Position numbers and translations under genes: made by a program. The notes under the pieces were generated by a model. The model had not been told where the DNA came from and did no database searches. It worked only from the letters and a program-made list of their open reading frames with translations. A stretch of DNA of 64,000 bases from positions 5,704,001 through 5,768,000 of the forward strand of contig NZ_JARXYP010000002.1 in assembly GCF_029893805.1 (NCBI RefSeq), in the 5' to 3' direction. Positions within the stretch are counted from its first letter, which is position 1. The number at the start of each line of letters is the position of its first letter. The DNA is from Streptomyces sp. SAI-135. GTDB taxonomy: Bacteria; Actinomycetota; Actinomycetes; Streptomycetales; Streptomycetaceae. This document shows, one piece after another, positions 26,301 through 34,439 of this stretch.

Positions 26301-28089
26301 CTCCCGTGACCTGCTGGGCCAGGTGATCCGCAAGGAGGCGGCCGGGGCGGTCACGACGTACGCCTACGACCCGTCGGGCGCCCTCACGGAGGCGACGGGC
26401 CCGGACGCGACGGTGGCGTGGGAACGGGACGCAGTCGGCCGCGTGCTGTCGGAGACGGTGAACGGCCGCACACTCGCCTTCACCTACGACGTGCTGGGCC
26501 GCCGCACCAGCCGCACCACGCCCACCGCCGCGACGACGACGTGGTCGTACGACGCGTCGGGCAACCGCACCGGCATGGTGGCATCGGGCCGCACCCTCAC
26601 CTTCACGCACGACGAGGCGGGCCGTGAACTGGCGCGCCGCATAGCCGATTCGGTGACTCTGACCCAGTCCTTCGACCTCGTGGGCCGCCTGACCGAACAG
26701 GACGTGACCGGCCCGACCGGCAACCGCCTCCAGCACCGCGCGTACACGTACCGCCCCGACGGCAACCTGACATCCATCGACGACGACCTGAACGGCACAC
26801 GCGAGTTCTCCCTGGACGCGGCGGGCCGAGTGACGGCGGTCCACGCGGCGAACTGGACGGAGACGTACGCGTACGACGAGGCGGGCAACCAGACTTCGGC
26901 CTCCTGGCCGACGGAGCACCCAGGCAGCGAATCGATCGGGCTGCGGGAGTACGTGGGCACCCGCATCACCCGAGCCGGCTCCGTCCGCTACGAACACGAC
27001 GAAGCGGGCCGCATCACCCTCCGCCGGAAAACCCGCCTGTCCCGCAAGCCGGACACGTGGCGCTACGAGTGGGACGCGGAGGACCGCCTGACGTCGGTGA
27101 CCACGCCGGACGGCACCCGCTGGCGCTACCGCTACGACCCGCTGGGCCGCCGCATCGCGAAGCAACGCCTGTCCCCGGACGGCGAATCGGTCCAGGAACA
27201 GGTGGACTTCACCTGGGACGGCACAACGCTCTGCGAACAGACGACGAGGTCTGCGTCCGCCCCCAACCCGGTAACCCTGACCTGGGACCACCAGGGCCTG
27301 CACCCGCTCACTCAGACGGAACGCATCACCGCAGCCGACGCCCCACAACACGAGATCGACTCCCGCTTCTTCGCCACCGTCACGGACCTGGTCGGCACCC
27401 CCACAGAACTCATCGACGAGGCCGGAGACATAGCGTGGCGCACGCGCAGCACGTTGTGGGGCACGACAGCCTGGGCTTCGGACAGCACCGCGTACACCCC
27501 ACTCCGCTTTCCGGGGCAGTATTTCGACCCGGAAACGGGCCTGCATTACAACTTCTTCCGCCACTACGATCCTGAAAGTGGCCGCTACACCGCCTCGGAC
27601 CCGCTCGGACTCATCCCGTCCCCGAATCCTGCCGCCTACGTCACCAACCCGTATACGCGATCGGATTCACTGGGGCTTGCCCCGGATTGCGGTCGCAGCG
27701 AAGGCCGAGGGATCTTCGACTTCAGAGAGCCAAATCCGAACTTCCCTCCCGACGCCACGGCTGTCGACGCCATGCGGTCGGCGCCGACCGGTGGAAACAT
27801 CGACTGTTCGGAAATTGCTGAGCGCATCCTTCGGGAGACCGGAGGGCAGGGTAAGATAATCAACTTCACAATAAAGAACGATCCGGTAATCAAGATCCCC
27901 GAGAGTTCGGGGAACTTGGTGACGGAGTATCGATATCATGACGTCTACACGGATGGTCGATATGTGTATGACCCGGCCATGAGTTCAAACCCAATTCCGT
28001 ACGGGGACTATGAGCGGGCGATCCGACTGTTGAACCCAGGGAAGAAGCTTTTTGTCCAAAACGGTGGATACTCCGGCCCTCTCTGGTGA
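23350..28089 (+). CDS. RHS-repeat polymorphic toxin, type VII-like N-terminus, papain-like C-terminal tip
   Basis: The 1579-residue protein has a WXG-like helical start with EWRGRAADEFRAKFD near residue 115-130 (signal for type VII export), a DUF6531-type entry DPIDMATGRMSLPQ at about 417, YD/RHS repeats from about 540 to 1390 (forms such as YAYDAAGR, FTYDDRGH), and the core end RYTASDPLGL at about 1412. The repeats should form a shell around the tip. The last about 140 residues are variable, encoded in lower-GC DNA. They hold Cys1486 (NIDCSEIAERI), His1530 (YRYHDVYTDG) and Asp1541 (YVYDP), a layout like papain-fold toxins. The next gene is a candidate immunity protein. It probably kills competing bacteria. 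Confidence 0.88.
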   Translation: MGFGDLVDDFGDGLESAADGLNKGVGEAVDWGTGKAAGLLSDVGADGAAEKVRDFGEGVNNRLGGTVAERALGETEDPKELIHGSSGALRERAGHLRKFASAFENVGQGMRSLDPGEWRGRAADEFRAKFDVQPKQWLTAADACRAAAGALEAYADTVAWAQGRARAAIEAYRAAQERSDRAREAYDAEAKAYTQAAEQYNAKALAGQDPGVKPTDPGEYVDPGTAGREEAYDILAEARRQRGDAADEARRRVAAALESAPPKPEFTDRLGAGAADLFVGTQLNSVHVLGGLLRGGTDVLKLARTVNPLDPYNLTHPGEWSKNSQLLLAGLVGTVAHPERLPMSLLGTGWSSDPGDAMGYLASNLIGGKGAGGAGRAALKDALRGAAKDAATGAARGATRRGLMDVARELKCKLFGGDPIDMATGRMSLPQTDVTLPARLPLVFTRQFESSYRAGRWFGPCWTSTADQRLEIDAEGVVLVREDGSLLAYPHPAPGVPVLPLAGENHPLTVDEYGDYTVTDPVTGRVWDFAGPGGDGDGIALLSQVIDRSGSQWLTFEYDDEGAPTRIVHSAGYDLRIERSGNRITALRLASGEDVELVRFGYDAEGHLSTVTKSSGLPTRFTNDTLGRVTAWTDTNNSSYHYAYDAEDRCVSQGGEEGHLACTYTYGTPDPTTGGRTVTAVDSLGHSTLYEINGDLQVTAVTTPDGATTRTTHDRAHRPLTVTDPVGRTVSYAYDAAGRTVLAVRPDGRYTSIAYNAQGLPVTVTGPGGRGVVQQFDEYGNRTAVTDASGATTRFTYDDRGHLESVTDALGNVTRVRCDAAGLPLEITDPLGAVTRCSRDAFGRPVRITDPTGAVTALEWTVEGRLSRRTAADGTTESWTYDGEGNCVAHTDASGAVSRYEYTHFDLLAARTGPDGVRYEFEHDTELRLTRVVNPRGLTWSYEYDPAGRLVAETDFDDRTLTYEHDPTGQLVASVSASGDRITFSRDLLGQVIRKEAAGAVTTYAYDPSGALTEATGPDATVAWERDAVGRVLSETVNGRTLAFTYDVLGRRTSRTTPTAATTTWSYDASGNRTGMVASGRTLTFTHDEAGRELARRIADSVTLTQSFDLVGRLTEQDVTGPTGNRLQHRAYTYRPDGNLTSIDDDLNGTREFSLDAAGRVTAVHAANWTETYAYDEAGNQTSASWPTEHPGSESIGLREYVGTRITRAGSVRYEHDEAGRITLRRKTRLSRKPDTWRYEWDAEDRLTSVTTPDGTRWRYRYDPLGRRIAKQRLSPDGESVQEQVDFTWDGTTLCEQTTRSASAPNPVTLTWDHQGLHPLTQTERITAADAPQHEIDSRFFATVTDLVGTPTELIDEAGDIAWRTRSTLWGTTAWASDSTAYTPLRFPGQYFDPETGLHYNFFRHYDPESGRYTASDPLGLIPSPNPAAYVTNPYTRSDSLGLAPDCGRSEGRGIFDFREPNPNFPPDATAVDAMRSAPTGGNIDCSEIAERILRETGGQGKIINFTIKNDPVIKIPESSGNLVTEYRYHDVYTDGRYVYDPAMSSNPIPYGDYERAIRLLNPGKKLFVQNGGYSGPLW

Positions 28090-28108
28090 CCCATGAAAGG
28101 CTGTCCTC

Positions 28109-28513
28109 ATGTCGGCTCGAAGCGTAGGGGCGATGCAGGCGCTCGGTAGATTCGGAGACCTTGCATGGTTTTCCTTGCCTGCGGAGATTCACCCCGTGTA
28201 CGGATACCCCCAGGTCCCGTACATGGGATGGCGATACAAGTCGCCCCGTGACAAGGTCGCGGAGTTTCTCGACGGCGTGATGCACGAGGTGCACACCCGG
28301 GTCGAGTGGACGCTGGACACATCCAGAAGGAACTGGGTCCTCCTGCCGTCTCGCATCCTGATTGAAGCTCGAGGGCTCGAAAATCCTGCGTTTGAGAACG
28401 TCGTTCACTCGATCAACGTTCAGGATCGAGAGTTCTGTCTGGAATCGCAGTCGGACTTGGAGCTGATCGTCCAGCGTTTTCGAGAGGTCTCAGTCCCGGA
28501 GGGTCTGACCTAA
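28109..28513 (+). CDS. candidate immunity protein for the RHS toxin tip
   Basis: This 134-residue cytoplasmic protein was not recognised. It starts 19 bp after the RHS toxin stop with AAAGG 8 bases before ATG 28109, on the same strand. Its DNA is less GC-rich than the rest of the window, like the toxin tip. It has no signal peptide or membrane helix, and contains many aromatic and acidic residues in its middle (EIHPVYGYPQVPYMGWRY). Position, size and matching composition are typical of a toxin-specific immunity gene; the pairing itself is inferred and not shown by any known motif. Confidence 0.6.
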   Translation: MSARSVGAMQALGRFGDLAWFSLPAEIHPVYGYPQVPYMGWRYKSPRDKVAEFLDGVMHEVHTRVEWTLDTSRRNWVLLPSRILIEARGLENPAFENVVHSINVQDREFCLESQSDLELIVQRFREVSVPEGLT

Positions 28514-28591
28514 TTCAGCTTCGGAGCGTGTCGACGCATCCCACGATACAAAGGTGCGTTTACCCCTTTAGCCGGAAACTCATCGGCCCGG

Positions 28592-30031
28592 CTACCGGGG
28601 TTGCCAGGCCCGTACGAGATCTTCCGGTCCCCAATGCGCGGTCAGAGGCAGACCGTCGATCACTCCGCAGCGTGAGACCACGACGCGCGGGGTGTCGGGA
28701 TCGGTGCCGGGGACGGCGAGCATGTCCCGGACGAGGGCGTCGTAATCGTGGTGGCCAAAAGGCTGGTTCTCGAGCCACTTGATCGATCCGACGAAGTGCA
28801 CCTGTCGGGCCACCGGTTCGCGGTCCGCCCCGATGAGGTCGATCTCGGGGTTGTTCTGTCGGTTCCACCAGCCGCCGACGGCCTCGGTCTCGGGCCATTC
28901 GTCGTCGGGAAGCAGGCGAAGCAACGACTCGCGGATCAGTGGCTCGACCGCCCGGCCACGCCAGGTGGACCAGGACCGTTCGATGCGTTCCAGCGCCACA
29001 TCGCCACGTCCGCGCTCGATCAGCGGGATCGCGCGCTGCAGGAACGCCAGCCAGAAGCGCAGGTACGGGTCAGCGATCCGATAGCGCTTGTTCTTGCTGT
29101 CCGCTTTGACGGACAGTGGAAGGTCGGCCGTCAGAACCCGCTTGTCCTGCAGGGTGGTCAGCAGCGGGGAAAGCGTCCCGGACGGCAGCGCCCCGCCACC
29201 ACCGGCCTGGGCGGCGATCGCGCCGAAGGTCCGCTCACCACTGCCTACCGCTTCCAGTACGGCCCGCGAGTGCGAGGCCTCGGGGAACTCGCCCAAGAGG
29301 GACAGCTCACCGGCCACCAGCAGAGGTGAGAGCGGGTTGGTGACGGCGGCCCGGAGGAATTCGGTACGGCTCATGCCCGGACGCCACGACTGCACGATCT
29401 CCGGGAATCCCCCCGTGATCAGTTGTGCATCCACGGCGTCTGCCGCGTTCAGCTCTGTCATGGCCTGTACGTCGGCCAGGTTCAGTGGCTGGACGGTCAT
29501 CTTCGTCGCCCGGCCGAAGAAGGGGCGTCCGTAAGACTGCAACGACTCCATCACCGACACGTCGCTGCCGACGAGCAGGAGCAGCACCGGCTTGGACGAC
29601 AGATGACGGTCCCAGACGGTCTGGAGAGCGCCCTCGAATTCCTGATCCTGCTCGACCAGCCAGGGCACCTCGTCGATGACGGCGATGCTGGGTGAGTCAT
29701 CGGCGACCGCCAGCGCGAGGGAGCGTAGTGCCTGGTTCCAGTCCTGAGCCTGGAGACCGGCTACCAGCTCCGCCCCCGGCAGTGGGGACTGCGCCAGGGC
29801 AGCGGCAAAATCGGCACGCTCCGTCATCGGGTTACGACCGCGGGTGGCTTGGAAGACCACGTACGGCAGGCCCGAGCGGTCGCAGAACTCCTGAACCAGC
29901 CGAGACTTTCCCACCCGGCGCCGACCCGTCATGATCACGGCCCGGCCCCTGGTGGCCCCACTGCCTTCCACCATCGACGTGAGCTGCTCGTTCAGGTGTG
30001 CGAGGTCTGTGGCACGACCGCGGAACTTCAC
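28592..30031 (-). CDS. AAA-type ATPase with DUF234-like C-terminus
   Basis: The 479-residue protein has a Walker A (TGRRRVGKSRLV, about 37-48), a Walker B (IAVIDEVPWLVEQ, about 115-125), and a C-terminal winged-helix plus DUF234-like nuclease-fold region (YRIADPYLRFWLAFL, then PEIDLIGAD). Proteins of this archaeal-type ATPase family are widespread in bacteria; their roles are uncertain, with links to mobile or defence islands proposed. GTG 30031 is preceded by GGAGG at 8 bases. The upstream gap 30032-30122 is AT-richer than its surroundings and holds AAGGTA/TACCTT half-sites, so it probably contains the promoter. It stands beside the toxin locus, but a joint role is not evident. Confidence 0.75.
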   Translation of the reverse strand: MKFRGRATDLAHLNEQLTSMVEGSGATRGRAVIMTGRRRVGKSRLVQEFCDRSGLPYVVFQATRGRNPMTERADFAAALAQSPLPGAELVAGLQAQDWNQALRSLALAVADDSPSIAVIDEVPWLVEQDQEFEGALQTVWDRHLSSKPVLLLLVGSDVSVMESLQSYGRPFFGRATKMTVQPLNLADVQAMTELNAADAVDAQLITGGFPEIVQSWRPGMSRTEFLRAAVTNPLSPLLVAGELSLLGEFPEASHSRAVLEAVGSGERTFGAIAAQAGGGGALPSGTLSPLLTTLQDKRVLTADLPLSVKADSKNKRYRIADPYLRFWLAFLQRAIPLIERGRGDVALERIERSWSTWRGRAVEPLIRESLLRLLPDDEWPETEAVGGWWNRQNNPEIDLIGADREPVARQVHFVGSIKWLENQPFGHHDYDALVRDMLAVPGTDPDTPRVVVSRCGVIDGLPLTAHWGPEDLVRAWQPR

Positions 30032-30122
30032 GAAGCGACCTCCGCGTCAAGGTAGATCCGTTCTTACGTAGATTGAATCTTACTTTACCTTGAGCGACCT
30101 TTCCGTTGCACTCGGTGGCGTC

Positions 30123-30782
30123 CTACGCAGGCTTCCTGGCCAGCAGATAGGCCCGGGACAGCTTCTCCTCGCCGAGCGGCTCCCTGAGGACTCGGAGGAT
30201 CACCTGGAGTCCCGCCTTGGTCAGGGGCTCGGTCACCGTCTCCGGGGTGCGGAGGTAGTAGTCCAGGGAGATCTTGTGGCCGAAGCGTTCGTCGAGGTGC
30301 ATGTGGGTGCCGCCGGGCTCGTACTGGAAACCGATCAGGGCGTGGGCGCCGGGGGCGAGGACGCGGTGGAACTCGGCGAATGCCTGCGGGAGGTGGTCGT
30401 CCGGGACGTGGATGATCGAGTAGAGGGCCGTGATGCCGCCCAGGGTTTCCGACGGCAGGTCCAGCGACGTCATCGAGCCCACGTGGAAGCGGAGGCCCGG
30501 GTGGGCCTTGCGGGCCAGTTCGGCCATCCTGGGGGAGACGTCAACGCCGAAGACCCGGATGCCGAGGGCGTGGAGCGCTGCGGTCACGTGGCCCGGGCCG
30601 CTGCCGATGTCCGCCACCGGGCCGGCGTTCTGCTCCTTCACCAACTCCGCGAAGCCGGTGATCTGGGCTCTGTCCAGCGTCGGGATGCCGGCCCAGTCGG
30701 AGAACTGCTCGGTGTAGGGCTCGGCGATCGTGTCGTACGCGGTGCGGGTGGCCCGTATGAAGTCGGGGGTCTCGGCGTTCAC
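30123..30782 (-). CDS. class I SAM-dependent methyltransferase
   Basis: The about 219-residue enzyme has the SAM-binding motif VADIGSGPGHVTAAL, the acidic strand FGVDVSPRMAEL and a following motif-IV-like region (GGITALYSIIHVPDD). It belongs to the large Methyltransf_11/25 group; the substrate cannot be told. GTG 30782 is favoured over GTG 30791 because AGGG lies 8 bases upstream of it. It ends before the ATPase promoter region and runs in the same direction. Confidence 0.8.
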   Translation of the reverse strand: MNAETPDFIRATRTAYDTIAEPYTEQFSDWAGIPTLDRAQITGFAELVKEQNAGPVADIGSGPGHVTAALHALGIRVFGVDVSPRMAELARKAHPGLRFHVGSMTSLDLPSETLGGITALYSIIHVPDDHLPQAFAEFHRVLAPGAHALIGFQYEPGGTHMHLDERFGHKISLDYYLRTPETVTEPLTKAGLQVILRVLREPLGEEKLSRAYLLARKPA

Positions 30783-30835
30783 GGGCTGCACCCTAGTGGG
30801 GCGTCACGGGGCGGCGGGTGGAGTTTCCCTGACGG

Positions 30836-31036
30836 TCATCGAGGGGTGAGGGGCGGTGACTTCAGCGCTGCGAGGAACGGTGCGAAAGCTTCGGTGGGGA
30901 AGGTGAGGGTGGCGCCGTCCAGGGTCTTTGAGTCGCGTATGGCTATGCGGGTGGGGGAGTTCGCGATCTCGACGCAGGAGTCACCGTCGCCAGGGCCCGA
31001 GTAGGACGACTTCCGCCAGTTGCCGGGGGTGTCCAT
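30836..31036 (-). CDS. DUF397 small protein of a WhiJ-like locus
   Basis: The 66-residue product has the DUF397 pattern: WRKSSYSGPGDGDSCVEIAN, then IRDSKTLDGATLTFP and AFAPFLAALK. DUF397 proteins are small actinobacterial proteins encoded with an XRE regulator of the WhiJ/AbaA type. It starts 6 bp after the stop of such a regulator. The pair probably works together in developmental or antibiotic regulation, with DUF397 modulating the DNA-binding partner. Confidence 0.88.
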   Translation of the reverse strand: MDTPGNWRKSSYSGPGDGDSCVEIANSPTRIAIRDSKTLDGATLTFPTEAFAPFLAALKSPPLTPR

Positions 31037-31042
31037 GGTTCC

Positions 31043-31894
31043 TCACAGCTCTTTCGCCAGCCGGTGGATGAAGTCACGGGACCGCTCGGGGTCCAGTGAC
31101 ACGGCCTCCACTTTACGGAAGAGCGTTCGAAACGATCCGAGTTGGGCTTCGGCGTCGATGAAGGACGCGCCGTGAGGTCCGTCCCGTACGACGGTGTCCA
31201 GCCTGGGTGTGGGTCCTTCCGCGTACGTCATGGCACTCGCGGCACCGGCGAAGTGCTCCAGGGTGAAGGGGATGACCCGCACGGTGATGTGGGGCGCTTC
31301 GGAGAACTGAAGGACGGAGACGAGTTGGGCCCGTGAGGCAGAACGGTCGCTGACCATGATGCGCAGCGCCGCCTCGTGGATGACGGCTTCGTACGGCTTG
31401 GAGGCGGGGCCTTCGAGGGTCACTTTTCGCCGCATCCGGTGCTGGACTCGCAACTCCAGCTCCTCGGGCGGGAGTGCGGGAACCCGGTAGGCGTACACGG
31501 CACGGGCGTACTCCTCCGTCTGGAGGGGACCGGGGACGTACAGGAACTGGGCCTCCCGCAGGGAGATGGCGTGATGCTCCAGCTCGGCCAGATCAAGGAA
31601 CGGCGTGGGCAGTTGTCCCCGGTACTCCTCCCACCAGCCGCGGGTCCGGTCGGTCGCCATGACCACCAAGGCGTCGATCAACTCGCTGTCCGAACAGGAA
31701 TAGTGGGCGGCCAGGCGACGCAGGCGCTTCTCGCTGACTCCTGAGACGCCCGACTCGATCTGGCTGATCTGGACGGAGTTCACCCCGAGCAGCGCCGCCG
31801 CCTCGCGGGCGCTGAGACCTGCTCCCTCCCGGAGCCTGCGCAACTCGATCGCCAGGCGCATCTGACGCGCTGTGGGTTCGCGCTTGGTCCCCAT
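31043..31894 (-). CDS. XRE/WhiJ-like helix-turn-helix regulator (Scr1/DUF5753)
   Basis: This 283-residue protein has an N-terminal Cro/CI-type helix-turn-helix (LSAREAAALLGVNSVQISQI, about 24-43) and a C-terminal DUF5753 sensor domain (RVIPFTLEHFAGAASAMTYAE). It forms the standard Streptomyces trio with the DUF397 gene below it and a divergent HATPase gene at 32109. Trios of this type (whiJ, abaA-like) regulate development and antibiotic production. The 214-bp AT-rich divergent gap 31895-32108 should hold both promoters; no clear operator could be assigned. Confidence 0.88.
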   Translation of the reverse strand: MGTKREPTARQMRLAIELRRLREGAGLSAREAAALLGVNSVQISQIESGVSGVSEKRLRRLAAHYSCSDSELIDALVVMATDRTRGWWEEYRGQLPTPFLDLAELEHHAISLREAQFLYVPGPLQTEEYARAVYAYRVPALPPEELELRVQHRMRRKVTLEGPASKPYEAVIHEAALRIMVSDRSASRAQLVSVLQFSEAPHITVRVIPFTLEHFAGAASAMTYAEGPTPRLDTVVRDGPHGASFIDAEAQLGSFRTLFRKVEAVSLDPERSRDFIHRLAKEL

Positions 31895-32108
31895 CGACCG
31901 CCCTTCAGTTCAACCCGCCTGCGCGCAGGACTCGTTCGGGGTCAGATTACGCGACCAGCTTGCCGTTTCTTAAATCTAATGTCTACCGTCGGTGACGCGA
32001 CGCACACTCTGCGGCACGCCGGGATACCGGAAGCGCACCGCTCCGTTCTGCTGCGACGGCTGCGGCACTGCCACCGCCCGACTCCTCCTACGCAACTGGA
32101 GCTGACGC

Positions 32109-32510
32109 ATGCCTGAAAACGAACCCTGGGAGTACACCCTCTACATCCCCAACGACCCCCGAGCCGTCACCGTCGCCCGCCGCACCCTCCGGCTCATCCT
32201 GACCATGCACGGCCTGATCCGCCTCGTCGACACCGCGGAGCTCCTCGCGGCGGAGTTGGTCTCCAATGCCGTACGGCATACCGAGGGGCCAGCCGCGCTG
32301 CGGGTGCGGTGGGTGGCGGGGGTGTTGCGGATCGGGGCGTGGGATGCCGACCCCGGGCCCCCGGAGCCGCCCGGTGAGGTGGGGCTGATGGAGGAAGAGG
32401 GGAGGGGGATGACCCTGGTCGCGGCCTGTGCTGATCTGTGGGGGTGGCAGCCGTTGGCCAGGCACGGCAACCGGGGGAAGCTCGTGTGGTGCGAGCTGGG
32501 CGCTGCCTAG
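32109..32510 (+). CDS. HATPase (RsbW-like) ATP-binding protein of the WhiJ-like trio
   Basis: The 133-residue protein is a single GHKL ATPase domain like anti-sigma kinases: the N box AAELVSNAVRHTEG, the G1-like region GAWDADPGPPEPP, and EGRGMTLVAACADLWGW as the G2 part. It may bind or phosphorylate a partner such as an anti-sigma antagonist or the DUF397 protein. It is divergent from the XRE regulator, completing the trio. Its stop codon lies 10 bp before a 31-G homopolymer. Confidence 0.85.
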   Translation: MPENEPWEYTLYIPNDPRAVTVARRTLRLILTMHGLIRLVDTAELLAAELVSNAVRHTEGPAALRVRWVAGVLRIGAWDADPGPPEPPGEVGLMEEEGRGMTLVAACADLWGWQPLARHGNRGKLVWCELGAA

Positions 32511-32520
32511 GCCTGGCCGT

Positions 32521-32551
<31 letters not shown>

Positions 32552-32930
32552 CGGTCGCTTCTCGCGTGCACGGCGGGTGGGATGACCTCGATCGGCCCCG
32601 TGCCACGCGCTGCGTCACGCCCGCGTCACGCCCGGCCGAGTCGATCTCTCCCGTGGCCCCCGTGGCCGACATCACGAATCCGCCGCTTCAGCAGCGGCAC
32701 AGCCCCGTCCGGCCCCGCTCCCGCCCCCGTCCCCCGCCGTTTCGACAGATGAACAGAACCGCCGGGTGCAAGCCCGGCGTGGTATGTGTGGGAAAGGGGG
32801 TTCTTACCCACCTCACATCACATCCATGCGTCGAGCGGCCAAATTTTCTTCCCGCGGCGGGTTGAAGTTTTGTTGATCGCGGGTCGGTTGGTCGCCCCGG
32901 CGTCCTACCCTTTAGAGGGTGAAGCAACTG
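32552..32930. other. gene-free stretch upstream of the M20 peptidase
   Basis: No gene is convincing here. Reading frames that cross the G tract have no coding signature. Small hairpins are present (GCCGGG 32761-32766 with CCCGGC 32773-32778; GTGGG 32788-32792 with CCCAC 32807-32811), not matching a riboswitch class I can name. The last 100 bp are AT-richer and likely hold the promoter of the downstream peptidase. Confidence 0.4.
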
Positions 32931-34151
32931 ATGTCACTGGAGTCCGAGGTCGAACTGCCCGGGGAAGCCGTGCTTCCCGGCGTGCTGAGCGACGCGCTGC
33001 ACGCCGAGCTCGTCCACTTCCGGCGCGACCTGCACATGCACCCGGAGCTCGGCAACCAGGAGTTCCGGACCACCGCGGCGATCAAGGAGCGGCTGGAGCG
33101 GGCTGGGCTGAAGCCCCGGGTGCTCGCCGTCGGGACCGGGCTCGTGTGTGACATCGGGGAGTGGGACGGCGAGCGGCCCATGCTCGCCCTGCGCGCCGAC
33201 ATCGACGGCCTGCCCATCCCGGACACGAAGACCGAGTGCTCGTACCGCTCGACCGTGCCGGACCGGGCGCACGCCTGCGGGCACGACGTGCACACCGCCG
33301 TGGTGCTGGGAGCCGGGCTCGTCCTCGCCGACCTCCACCAGCGCGGGCTGCTGCCGCGGCCCGTGCGGCTGGTGTTCCAGCCCGCGGAGGAGGTGCTGCC
33401 CGGCGGCGCCGCCGACGCCATCGACTGCGGGGTGCTGGAGGGGGTCGGCAAGATGCTCGCCGTGCACTGCGACCCGCGGGTCGACGCCGGGAGGATCGGG
33501 TTGCGGACCGGCCCCATCACCTCCGCCTGCGACCGGCTGGAGATCGCGCTCGACGGGCCCGGCGGACACACCGCCCGGCCGCACCTCACCACCGACCTTG
33601 TCACCGCCGCCGCCCGCGTGGTCACCGACGTGCCCGCGATCGTCGGCCGGCGCGTCGACACCCGTGCCGGGCTCGCCGTGACGTGGGGACGGATCGAGTC
33701 CGGTCACGCCCCGAATGTCATCCCGCAGCACGCCGAGCTCTCCGGGACCGTGCGCTGCCTGGACCTGGACACCTGGCGGCAGGCTCCGGACGTGGTCGTG
33801 GCCGCGATCGACGAGGTCGCCAATCTGCACGGGGCCAAGTCCGAGATCAACTACGTGCGGGGCGTCCCGCCGGTCGTCAACGACGCCGACGTCACCGAGC
33901 TGCTCCGCCAGGCGATGACCGCCCGGCGCGGCGCCGACTCCGTCGAGGACACCGAGCAGAGTCTCGGCGGCGAGGACTTCTCCTGGTACCTCCAGCAGGT
34001 GCCCGGTGCCATGGCCCGCCTCGGGGTGCGCACGCCGGGGGAGCGGACCGTGCGCGACCTCCACCAGGGCGACTTCGACGCCGACGAGTCCGCCATCACC
34101 GTAGGTGTGGAGATGTTCACGGCGGCGGCCCTGCTCGACGCCGCGCAGTGA
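32931..34151 (+). CDS. M20-family metallopeptidase/amidohydrolase
   Basis: The about 406-residue enzyme is an M20 metal-dependent amidohydrolase like aminoacylase or hippurate hydrolase: FRRDLHMHPELGNQEF, ALRADIDGLPI, the metal site ACGHDVHTAVVLG, and QPAEEVLPGGAADAI, followed by the dimerisation lid domain and GGEDFSWYLQQVPG. It probably cleaves an N-acyl amino acid or a small peptide in the cytoplasm. ATG 32931 has GGTGA 8 bases before it; the in-frame GTG 32919 is an alternative. It ends 288 bp before the nucleoside uptake genes, on the same strand, with no evident terminator. Confidence 0.88.
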   Translation: MSLESEVELPGEAVLPGVLSDALHAELVHFRRDLHMHPELGNQEFRTTAAIKERLERAGLKPRVLAVGTGLVCDIGEWDGERPMLALRADIDGLPIPDTKTECSYRSTVPDRAHACGHDVHTAVVLGAGLVLADLHQRGLLPRPVRLVFQPAEEVLPGGAADAIDCGVLEGVGKMLAVHCDPRVDAGRIGLRTGPITSACDRLEIALDGPGGHTARPHLTTDLVTAAARVVTDVPAIVGRRVDTRAGLAVTWGRIESGHAPNVIPQHAELSGTVRCLDLDTWRQAPDVVVAAIDEVANLHGAKSEINYVRGVPPVVNDADVTELLRQAMTARRGADSVEDTEQSLGGEDFSWYLQQVPGAMARLGVRTPGERTVRDLHQGDFDADESAITVGVEMFTAAALLDAAQ

Positions 34152-34323
34152 TCCGAGCGTGACGGAACGGCCCCGTGAGGGCCGTTCCGCCGACCGGCGC
34201 AACATGGTCGTAAGCCAATCGTGCGCTCTTCGCAATCCTGGTGTGCCAGGCCCGCAGACCCTCAGTTCAGACGCTGTTTGCCTCGAATCGATAACGGCTT
34301 CGGAAGAGGTCTGTTTCCGACAT

Positions 34324-34335
34324 CTACGCGCGTTA
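34324..34335 (+). promoter_or_regulatory. nucleoside-regulon palindrome, imperfect copy (BMP lipoprotein)
   Basis: CTACGCGCGTTA matches 10 of 12 positions of the palindrome CTACGCGCGTAG found at four other nucleoside genes. It lies 104 bp before the lipoprotein start and overlaps a possible -10 TACGAT (34334-34339). Confidence 0.6.
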
Positions 34336-34439
34336 CGATGCCGCGAAGCCAACGCCGCAGGGGCGTACAGGCCCGAGCACTGGCAAGGTGCTCACATGAA
34401 GCGCCGACGAGGCGCTCAGGTCAGGTGAAGGAGCCTCCC

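Noticed and set aside
32552..32930. Riboswitch before the M20 peptidase
   Set aside because: Only short hairpins; no match to a known consensus could be made.
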